A stretch of 64,000 nt of DNA. Origin: Gonatopus flavifemur. Taxonomy: Eukaryota; Arthropoda; Insecta; Hymenoptera; Dryinidae. Shown one piece after another: positions 23,456 to 32,784 of this stretch (the stretch's first letter is position 1; the number at the start of each line of letters is the position of its first letter). The notes under the pieces were generated by a model. That model searched no databases. It saw only the letters and a program-made list of their open reading frames with translations, and had not been told where the DNA came from. Made by a program: the position numbers and the translations under genes. The stretch covers positions 5,694,001 to 5,758,000 of the forward strand of contig JAFFJZ010000017.1 in NCBI GenBank assembly GCA_018340375.1. Direction: 5' to 3'.

Positions 23456-23600
23456 CAGACGACGAGAGGGAGTAAGAAAAGGAAAGGAGGACAAAGAATG
23501 GTGGAAATACTCGGTTTTGTGCTTTTGGACAGTTTGGAATGGTGAATCGGTTTATTTTTCTTCATGTTTTTTTCCTTCTGGCGGTAGCTTATCAATGAGA
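23456..23600 (+). pseudogene. LINE ORF1 remnant continued after foldback A
   Basis: Purine-rich sequence directly after the second target duplication continues the composition of 18201-19159. It dissolves into T-rich sequence after about 23520, so the LINE is truncated as well as interrupted. Confidence 0.45.
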
Positions 23601-25615
23601 TGATTTTTTTGTTCTGTTTTGAATAGTTTTTTTTTTATTTTCGACATCAGTTTAAGATGTCTTGCGCAACACATGAATTGTTATGTGGGGTGCCAATATT
23701 CAAGTTTTTCATTTTTCTCATGAATATCCGTTACTCCGTTATTCTTGGGTCTAAATGAGATTTGTCTAGCATATTCTTAGAGCAAATAGAGAGCGAATGA
23801 TTGCTATGCCTCATTTTTAACATTTCATGCCATTTATATCAATGGTTGTTCCAGCAGAACTGTCCCACTGACATAACCTTCATCTCCTCGAAAACTACCG
23901 GAGCGAAAAATTCGATATTATAGCAAAAAATTAGCAAAAAAAGCGAGAAATTCCCATATAGTTCATATTTGATTGTGCTCATTTGGTTGTTCCAGCGGGA
24001 TGGATGTCTCAGACTGAACCCTGTCCTGCACCATGCATAAGCTTATGTAAAAGTCGACAATAAAACTTCGAAGTAAAATTTCTTGCTTGCGCCAATACTG
24101 ACGATGGAAAATAGATAGGCGCAATGCTGACATCCAAGGCTTGGAAATCTATATCGAGCCAACGTTGACTGACAAGTGGCACAATGTTGCACCAATGTTG
24201 GGAATCATAATTTCCAATGATCAATCCATGATTGGCTCAAGATTGTGCCAATCATGGTTCATCGTTGTCCCAATATCGTTTGGACAAAAGAAATTAACTT
24301 CATACGAACAATTTCATAGCACGGCTGGATATTAATCCAAACGTTGACAACGTTTAGAAGAAATAAGTACCCAATGCAGTGTCAAGCCTGGTCAAAGCTT
24401 GGCTCGGACTAGCCACGATCCTCAATTATACGTCTCCATACAAAAATCCCCGCGTCCAATGTCAAAGCGCCACCCTTCGGTATTGTTTCCAACGCTCGGT
24501 TCGTTTCTCGCAAGCGCTCAACGCACTATGCGGTTGATATATAAGCATAATATAACCTCCTGATTTGAAAATTGTTGTCTTCATCATAGGTCCCTCATCG
24601 AAGGAGAGATTTTCGCTGTGCAGACCCATGGACTCGTGGACATCAGAATTTGAATTATACTTGATATAATTGATTTGTAAGGTAATCAGTAATCATTGAG
24701 TTAAATTATACTTATAAACACATCTTGTATTGGATTAATCAAATAAGTTTCTCCGTTTCAATGTATACAGAGATTCTCTGGCCTTGGTTGTATAAAATAT
24801 TTCAGGTTCGGGCTGTACTTCTTAACATGTGTGGAGGGGAAGCAATCGATGTCGGGAATATGTGTCTCTGAATTTTTATTATATTTTAGCAATCGTTCAA
24901 CATAGAGTTGAACATCGGCACAACATTGGCTCAACGTTGGCGCGGGATTGTTGCGACGTTGAATCAATTTTGTCCGAATATTGACTCAGTACTATTATAG
25001 TATTGACTTAAATTTAGCAGTCAACATCATTTATGTGTAATAAATGATGGTACCTCCTTTAAATGCATAAAACATCTGACCATTGGCAGACCATAAAAAA
25101 ATTCGTCTATCAGTCTTGGTTCGTAATGAGTACAAGCATGATCCAATCTTGGATTTAGATCGAGCGACAAATTTTTTCAAGGGTTGCCAATGATGGCTGA
25201 TTTGACTGCCATAATCGTACCAATGCTGGCCCGTGATTGGCAGAATACATCAATGGAGCCTGTAACGATGTTATCATTTCAAGCTTGCACCTTGCTAACC
25301 ACCAAGGCTCGGCCAATCTTTGTCAGTCTTGCGTCATCCTAGTGCCAATCGTCAATTCTCACCTGGGTATGTTCAGTCTTAGATCAGATTGTACATACTA
25401 CCTTTTGTCGTATATTGGGGGTGACTCTGCTCCTTATGCGAATAAACTAGAATTTTTTAAAAATTTTTCTCCGTGTTCAATCGCTACAGATAGATTTTGG
25501 TTGAATCTCCCTTTCTTCAACGAATTTTAGATGACTTTTGAAAAATTTGATAGGAGATGACATTTTAAAGAAACTCATATAAACAAGATGGAACTTTCTG
25601 TTCTAATGTGTATTA
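23600..25615. repeat. Degenerate quasi-repeats, no gene
   Basis: 24040-24420 and 24880-25400 are made of loosely alternating TTGGC/GCCAA words (..CCAATGTTGGGAATC.., ..CCAATCATGG..), like 7500-7650 and 51.6-52.6 kb. The rest is AT-rich with no coding structure. Confidence 0.4.
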
Positions 25616-26356
25616 AAAATGATGCATAGACTTGAATCGACTGCAGCAATTCATATGAAGAACATCAATCATCGAGATAAGCTCACGTTGAGACGGAATT
25701 AATAGAAACTAATGATACTTCCTCGTCCAGTTTCATTCCCTTAATGAAGGAGGACAAGGAGAGGTCTTAAACACTTCATTCTTCCGGTATTACCATGAGA
25801 TGACGGGGATTTCTAAATGTGGTGGGTCTGAACCACCCATTGAGACGTTATTGCCCGACTTTATTCGATCTTTTTTCCTCAAAGGGTGTGTGGAAGACTG
25901 AATCGCCTACAAAACGACACAGTCATTGTATAACAATGCTGTAATATCTGAGCGAATTAACTTCATACAATAAACTGTCCCAAGATTCTCAGCATAAGAT
26001 CCTTCACTGTAAAAAGAGTCTTGAATGCAGCTCAATTCATGACTGAATCTATGATGAACAATTAACAAATTAAGCCGGAAAAAAAATCGCCGACACAATA
26101 AAAATAACACTGTCTGAAATTAATGCAAACAGATTGAGACTTCCTTTTTACAGTGTTCTTGGACCTGAGAATGCTGTATTCCTTTGAATCCTGAAATAAA
26201 TGGATAACTTTCGCATTCCATACATCTAGATTGCTTCTACCAACAGAACAGGTTTCCTTATAATTCTTTGATCCTTAATTTCCTATTAATCCTCAATAGA
26301 AATGCTCTAGCGATTGATGAGTTTTATAACGCCTAATTAGCCAAAAACTGGACGCT
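25616..26356 (-). repeat. 0.7-kb dispersed repeat, copy 2
   Basis: Inverted partner of 7828-8538. On its right it abuts the first 80 nt of a 114-nt exon of the DUF4806 gene. Confidence 0.8.
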
Positions 26357-27426
26357 TTGAATGTTGTCTTCTTCTTTTTCTGATGCTGTATCATTAGATA
26401 ATTCCTCACGTGGATTATTTTCGACCTGTCTTTTACCTAAAATTATGTATTTTCGCTATCAAAATTCAATTGTATAATCCAATCAAAGTTGGCATTTATC
26501 AGTTTGAAAAATATATTGCGAAATGTCAATTATTCGAATTAAGTTTCTCCAGCTTCCCAATTGAGTAACTATATATTCTTCTTCTCAAATGATCTAATAC
26601 ATTGCATAAAGTCATTTTGGTGCAATAGGGAATCGGAACTGGATTTGAAGTATGAAAGGATACAATTCAAATAATCGATGCTGTACTGTATTCGAAGATG
26701 ATTATTCCCCCGATTACTTACTTCTCTTAGATCTTATATTTAGTGTTTTTTGTATGTTTGAGTTGGCCTCTTCTTCACTCGAGGTGGTGTCATTCAATAT
26801 TTGCTTAGACGAATGATTTCCCGTTTGCTTTTTGTCTGCAATGATATAGAATTTCGAGTATTATAAATAATATAGTGGGATCATATTTTACAATTATCTG
26901 TACATAGTTTTTTCCTCAAAATTGTGAATCAAATTCTCGTATGATATAAGAATACACTTGTTTATTGTTTACCATTTTCAGATGAAAAATTTTGCGTTTT
27001 CGATTTTCCGATGGGTTTTTCCTCTTCACTCGAACTTGAGTCTTCTGGTATTTTATTTTCTGAATATCTTTCGATCAGCTTTTTATCTATAATCACTGTG
27101 ATTTTCACATTGATATATACTATAATGATAACGTATTTCAAAATGATTCATACACTCAAAATTACTCAAAATTGATAATCGTTTCCTTATACAGTATAAG
27201 ATATATTCATTTTGTACGCATAGTGAAATGCAAAGTATCAAAAAGGAATATCTTAATTTTATTTTCAAAAATATACAATACTGTCCCTAACAGCAAAATG
27301 TATCTTTGGGATAGTTTCTGAACGTTCGGGAAACCTCCCCTACCAGTGACGCGTTGTGCTGTCTGGGGTTTTCATCACATCCACTACTCAACATACACCT
27401 TATTATCCATCCTCAGTATAAGTATA

Positions 27427-29446
27427 CAGGGCGTCCCATTTGAAACGGGACAGCTGAATAACTCTTCAGGGAATGGAGAGGGGAAAAATTGTTCAGATAA
27501 AAGTTGTAGGGTTCGAAGGGGGCCATAAGATGGTGACCTTGAATTTGACCTTGAGGTCAATTTTGAGCATAATTGATGGTCAAAGTATGTTTTTTCAAAT
27601 GGAAAACCTACGTTCGACCTCAGAAATGGAAAGAGCGGAAAATTTTACGTCCGAATATGTTAACATATCGGGTCATTTAGAGGTCATTTGAAGGTCAAAA
27701 AACCATTTTCTATGGATTTTCACGGAAAAGCCTCAAACGAGTTGTTTCTCTGACCAAAGTTATCAAAGTTAAAGTGAAACCCCACTTTTCGACCTTGAGA
27801 ACGATAATGAATGCCAAATTTGGAACAATAATTAAAAAATTATTTATTTTTCCAGTTCGTCGTTTTATAATTACAGATGGCACAAATCCGTTGACGGGTA
27901 AGACACACTTATTGCAGGAGATGTTCGAATTGACCGCCATTTACTTCAATACATAACTCCAGCTGGCGTCGAAAGTTTCCAAGAACAGACTGAAAAACTT
28001 CTGCACGAATATTCGCAATTGCGTATCTGATGCGTTGTTGTAGATCCATAGGTGTTGTTGGTCGGTTGGTATAAACGACATTTTTTACGTAACCCCACAA
28101 ATAAAAATCTAGAGGGGTGAGATCAGGAGATCTTGCCGGCCAGAGTACAAATCCACCTCGACCAATCCAACGATTGGGGAAAAGGATATTTAGATAATCC
28201 CTCACACATCGAGCAAAGTGTGGTGGTACACCGTCTTGCTGATACCACATCCTCTGCCCAGTTGCTAATGTCAAATCTTCCATGAGAACTGGTAATTCAT
28301 CCTGTGAAAACTGTAGATGATTAGGACCGTTAACAGTTCCATCAAAAAAATACGGCCCAATAACTTGATTGTCTAGAATTCCACACCAAACATTTATACT
28401 CCACCGATGCTGATGATCAACTTGTTGAGTCCAGTGCGGGTTTTGCGCTGACCAATAGCGGCTATTGTGATGATTTAACAAGCCAGTACTTTGAAACGTT
28501 GATTCATCACTGAAAAGAACATATTGAAAGAAATCGGGCGCTTCGTTCAACCTCTGTGAAGCCCAATGGCAAAAGTTAACCCGATTCTGCATATCTTGTT
28601 GAGATAATTCTTGGGTCAGTGTGATGTGGTACGGATGATATTGAGCAGCTTGTAGAATTCTGTGTGCCGTACTGCGTGGAATACCCAAATCGCATTCAAT
28701 ATCACGTAAACTAACATGAGGATTCATGTGTATTATTGCTGAAACAGCAACGCATCGAGGGTCGTTAAAGTTGAAACCTTGATTGTTCCGGCGTTGACCA
28801 ATCCTTCCTTGTCGACAATTTCTTCCAACTTGGCGAATGACTTCTGGAGAAGGATAATGCTGCCGATCTCCAAACCGCTCTCTGTACAATCGTGACGCTC
28901 TTTGATCCACTCCGCGACACTCACCCAAGATCATTAAAATATCAACACATTCGTTAGGTGAATAAACCATTTTGAACCCGCACTTACACCGTAAACGATG
29001 AAAACTTCTTAATGATCATTTTCGTACTGATATGAAGAACAAACTCTGAAGGTTAGTTCTGTTTACTTTCAATTCAAGGTCGAAACGTGGGGTTTCACTT
29101 CAACTTCAATAACTTTGGTCAGAGAAACAACTCGTTTGAGGCTTTTCCGTGAAAATCCATAGAAAATGGTTTTTTGACCTTCAAATGACCTCTAAATGAC
29201 CTGATATGTTCACATATTCGGACGTAAAATTTTCCGCTCTTTCCATTTCTGAGGTCGAACGTAGGGTTTTCCATTTGAAAAAACATACTTTGACCATCAA
29301 TTATGCTCAAAATTTACCTCAAGGTCAAATTCAAGGTCACCATCTTATGGCCCCCTTCTAACCCTACAACTTTTATCTGAACAATTTTTCCCCCCTCCAT
29401 TCCCTGAAGAGTTATTCAGCTGTCCTGTTTCAAATGGGACGCCCTG
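27427..29446 (-). mobile_element. Full-length mariner-like element with ~370-bp TIRs
   Basis: Starts CAGGGCGTCCCATTTGAAAC and ends with its complement, flanked by TA on both sides (27425-26, 29447-48). The inverted arms extend to about 27800 and from about 29075 with few differences. The single gene inside is uninterrupted, so this copy may be recent. Confidence 0.9.
27909..28970 (-). CDS. Mariner/IS630-type transposase, intact
   Basis: 353 codons without interruption. N-terminal helix-turn-helix of the DUF4817 type (YSPNECVDILMILGECRG, residues about 3-60), then a second HTH-like region (MNPHVSLRDIECDLGIPRST). The DDE domain has FSDESTF (first Asp, about residue 155), WYQQDGVPPHFAR (second Asp, about 248) and SPDLTPLDFYLWGYVK (third acidic position, about 290). 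It cuts and pastes the element at TA sites. The ATG at 28970 is the first in frame. The length fits the family, and the intact frame within well-matched TIRs suggests a possibly active copy. Confidence 0.9.
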   Translation of the reverse strand: MVYSPNECVDILMILGECRGVDQRASRLYRERFGDRQHYPSPEVIRQVGRNCRQGRIGQRRNNQGFNFNDPRCVAVSAIIHMNPHVSLRDIECDLGIPRSTAHRILQAAQYHPYHITLTQELSQQDMQNRVNFCHWASQRLNEAPDFFQYVLFSDESTFQSTGLLNHHNSRYWSAQNPHWTQQVDHQHRWSINVWCGILDNQVIGPYFFDGTVNGPNHLQFSQDELPVLMEDLTLATGQRMWYQQDGVPPHFARCVRDYLNILFPNRWIGRGGFVLWPARSPDLTPLDFYLWGYVKNVVYTNRPTTPMDLQQRIRYAIANIRAEVFQSVLGNFRRQLELCIEVNGGQFEHLLQ

Positions 29447-29649
29447 TATATAAATTATATATGTATTTGCTAAATTGTTAAAATTACGTTGTCATAAGGA
29501 AGACATTTGTTTTCTTTCTATGATTCAAAACAAATTGAGGGATTGAAAATGAAGATTATAATTTAGATAGAAGAAAACATATTCCATGCTTCAAAACTAT
29601 TACATTAACAACAAGAACTCACAAGACAACTCTGGAGGAGCATTCAGCA

Positions 29650-29876
29650 CACGGAGAGAAAATGGTTTGCTACTATAGCGCCTACAAAGAAATTTGTTGT
29701 CTTGGCAAAAATATTCACTACAACAGCTGAGACGTTAGTTCTATTAACAAATGTGTTTATGTCAGCAAAAAAGTTCAGTTGTGCCAATCATTTTTCTTGT
29801 TCTTACAGCTAATTTTTTTTGTAGGCGCTATAGTAACAGACCTGCTTGTTATGCCAGCAATATTTTTCTCTCCGTG
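29650..29876. mobile_element. 227-bp MITE, CACGGAGA family, copy 1
   Basis: Starts CACGGAGAGAAAATGG, ends TTTTTCTCTCCGTG, flanked by CA on both sides. The inner TAGCGCCTACAAA..TTTGTAGGCGCTATAG also pairs. Two more copies of the same length lie at 43162 and 43948. The CAC terminus and 2-bp duplication suggest a CACTA/EnSpm relative. Confidence 0.75.
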
Positions 29877-29881
29877 CATAC

Positions 29882-29987
29882 AGTTTGCCTTGTCAATGTC
29901 CAGAATATGCAGATCACGAATTTCTTTGTGATCTGATCTATCAGATTCTACATCTTCAGTACTGCTTTGAATATAACCCATATTCAT
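29882..29987 (-). other. Possible exon with donor abutting the MITE
   Basis: An open acidic stretch (MNMGYIQSSTEDVESDRSD, then HILDIDKAN) is followed by a GTATG donor, and the MITE starts five bases into the putative intron. Its phase does not fit the DUF4806 exons on either side, so it may be an alternative or unrelated exon. Confidence 0.3.
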
Positions 29988-30402
29988 ATACTTTCACAAT
30001 CTCCTTCGCGCTTGGTCAAAATTATCTGAGATTCTAAAAATTTCAGCACGAAATGAAATTCAATTGAAAAAAAAATCTCAGAAACAAGTTCGTTCTCAGC
30101 ACATTTTGAAATCAATAGAATGACACAAAGATAACATATTGATCAGCAATATTTGAGAAATGAAAAATGTTTACTCGTTCAATACATTTCAAAAAAGCGG
30201 AATGCAAAAATATTGTATCGGTAATTTTCATTACTCTGTACAAAAAACTCACAATAGTATTATTAGAACATATGCTTTATAAAGCATACTTCTAGAACAT
30301 TATTTTATGAAATAACGCTGAATTATTATTTCAAACAAAACCGAGTTAATTATCACCAAATTCGATACATATTTTTCATTAACATTTCCTTAACCACTGG
30401 TA

Positions 30403-30665
30403 CACTGTAAGAAATATTTCTTGTAAATTACCCATATGGAAATTCAAAAATCACAGTTTCTTGTGAAAGCACTGCGCTCAGCATAGGGAAAATAAATTTT
30501 TATTGTGAATACCCTACGCTCAGCGTAGGGATATCACAGAATTTTGTAAATTGTCCACGCCCAACGTAGGTAATGAAGTTCCCTACGCTGAGCGCAGTGC
30601 TTCCACAAGAAACCGTGATTTTTAATTTTGATGCAGGAAATTTATAAGAAATATTTTTTACAGTG
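30403..30665. mobile_element. 263-bp CACTG-ended MITE with TA duplication
   Basis: Starts CACTGTAAGAAATATTT and ends AAATATTTTTTACAGTG, flanked by TA. The inner part is a set of mutually complementary words (CACTGCGCTCAGCATAGGG, CCCTACGCTCAGCGTAGGG, CCCTACGCTGAGCGCAGTG). It lies in the first intron of the DUF4806 half-gene. Confidence 0.7.
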
Positions 30666-31068
30666 TATCAATAAACAATAATTTCCCAAACTGCATTGAA
30701 AAACTAAAGATGCATGCAATTTTATTTTCATTTTCATTATTCATAATTTATCATGAAAATATAAATTCAATACTTACAGGCTTTTTTAATGATATTTATT
30801 TCAAATTTTTCCCATTTTGAAGACGCTTTTTTGTTTTTCTTGGTCCATTGTGGAACAAGACGAATATGAAAATCAGGTGGATAATAGCACATGGTTTCAT
30901 CATCGGATATCCATGAATAAGGAATCAAATCAATCAATTTTTTCCCGTCTTTATATTGGTCGACGAACCACACAACACAATGAGTAGGTTTACTTACTTC
31001 ATCCATGATCAGAAAAATGCAGTTGATTTATATATGAATACATAATGATTTACCAAATGAATACTTAC

Positions 31069-31155
31069 TATTTTGATAGCCCTTTTCCGCAGCTTTTACA
31101 GGTGTATAACCGTTGAGGAACAAGCGTGGTCTTTGTACTTTCACCAGTTACGATC
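31069..31155 (-). other. Possible small exon with CxxC finger motif
   Basis: A strong donor (AAATA|GTAAGTATT) and an acceptor-like ATCAACAG bracket an open stretch reading RLYTCKSCGKGLSK, a half zinc-finger look. It lies just upstream of the DUF4806 ATG. I cannot connect it to another exon, and it could be 5' leader sequence. Confidence 0.25.
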
Positions 31156-31560
31156 CTGTTGATACCATGTGATTGATCGTTATTGTGCCATCTCTTTTCC
31201 GTTTGAACAAATGCGAAACGCAGGAAGCATATATGCGACCACGGACTCTAACATTGATGGACAGACGGCGCGGGGGCGGGAGGGAAGTTTGAAATACTCA
31301 ATGTAAGAAAACCATATAACTATAATACTTATTTCTGAAATCCAATAACTACAGGAGTGTTGATATAAACGATTTAGGGTTTTTTTTGTTACAATGAAAA
31401 CTTTTTCTATTAAACATAATATATCAAACTTCTCTAAAACTCTCACGTAAGCCAAATCTTAGATATTACGGTGATTGTGTTTTGGTATAAAATTATTGTT
31501 TCCCCGTTATCACAAATTGAGTGAATGATTTAAATCTTTCAAATTCATGTTCGTTTCTTT

Positions 31561-31786
31561 TGTAACATCTTCGTTACATTCTCATAACTTTGTTTCTTTC
31601 ATATATGCTACGTGCACATATACGTATAAATATTATATATACATGTAACATTCTTATTACATTTTCACAATTTTGTAACATCTTCGTTACATTCTCATAA
31701 CTTTGTTTCTTTCATATATGCTACGTGCACATATACGTATAAATATTATATATACATGTAACATTCTTATTACATTTTCACAATTT
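31561..31786. repeat. Perfect 113-bp tandem duplication
   Basis: 31561-31673 is repeated without difference at 31674-31786 (TGTAACATCTTCGTTACATT..TTACATTTTCACAATTT). The rest of 31160-32740 is AT-rich without coding structure. Confidence 0.85.
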
Positions 31787-32742
31787 TTTTTTCTCTTTCT
31801 CATTCATGAAAATATTACCTATCTTTAATTAGAGTTATGTGCCGTATATGTATTGTGCGTATGTATATATATGTATATGCACATATCTATGCACTATCTT
31901 AATCAGAAATATAATAATTGATGAACCTTTTTAATACGTATATGTATCCATGGGACATTCTTGAAAGGAAAAATACTATTTTCAGATCACCCGTTATGTG
32001 CATAAACACTTCAAATTTAGTAAACATATGGGTGACAGTTTCAGAAGGAAACTCCTTCGCACAAGGGAAAAACCACTCATAAAAAATTATGACGAGAACA
32101 AAGGTCTGTGTTGTTTCGCTACCTAACTGCAACGCGAACCGACACACACCTTAACCCTATGTAGAAAAACGTGGCCTACGTGCATTTTCAAGAATGACCA
32201 TTGGTACAAATATAGTTTTTTTTTATTTTTTTTTAAATATACTTATTTTATTCAAATGATTAGAAGACATACATGCATGTCTATTAGATGTCATCTACAA
32301 TCAATGTTTGAAATTAGGAAATATTATCAAAGCATATTAAAACTTTACATTTTATACTAGAAAGATTTAATTGGTCAGTTAAATAATCTTATAAATTCGG
32401 ATTTCAATTCAAACATTGACTGTAGTTCTTTCATATGACCAACCAAAATCACTGACCTTTTTAAACATTCTGTCAATTATAGACATTATCAACCCTTTTT
32501 TTTCTATACTTCGACAATATTATAAGACTAGAATTATTACAATAAACAATCAGACGAACTACAAGAATATTGGTTAAGTTTAATATTTTCAATTTCAATA
32601 TTGTATTTCTTCTACATCTTTGAAAAATCATGCGTAAGAAGGTACGTGTGAAAAAAATGCTGAAGTGCAAAGAAAGAAAGGAAATCTATTTCTTTCTTTC
32701 TCAAGTAATAGAACTCCCACTTTAGGTCCACTGTCAGAATAG

Positions 32743-32784
32743 TATATAAGGACCAGAATGCATGACCCCTGACACATTCAGTTT
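32743..32784 (+). promoter_or_regulatory. TATA box and arthropod initiator of the hairpin-intron gene
   Basis: TATATAAGG begins at 32743. TTCAGTT, a match to the arthropod TCAGT initiator, puts +1 at A 32780. Spacing is slightly long but acceptable. The short leader and good donor downstream support a real promoter. Confidence 0.55.

Larger units (their letters stand above)
26357..31006 (-). pseudogene. N-terminal half of the split DUF4806 gene
   Basis: Exons read leftwards: 31006-30778 (ATG at 31006; THCVVWFVDQYKDGKKLIDL, then ISDDETMCYYPPD and KWEKFEINIIKKA), 27086-26973, 26835-26722 and 26436-26357. All junctions are phase 1 with good GT/AG sites. The last three exons are paralogous (D/S-K-K/R start, acidic SSSEEE or SEKEE centre). 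The first two are exactly 114 nt and the third stops at 80 nt where the 0.7-kb repeat begins. The missing 34 nt are at 8539-8572 on the other strand. The N-terminal domain is the one that precedes DUF4806 in insect proteins. A mariner lies in the first intron (27427-29446). As it stands the gene runs into a stop (..SVQFLAN) inside the repeat, giving a truncated product. Confidence 0.7.
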
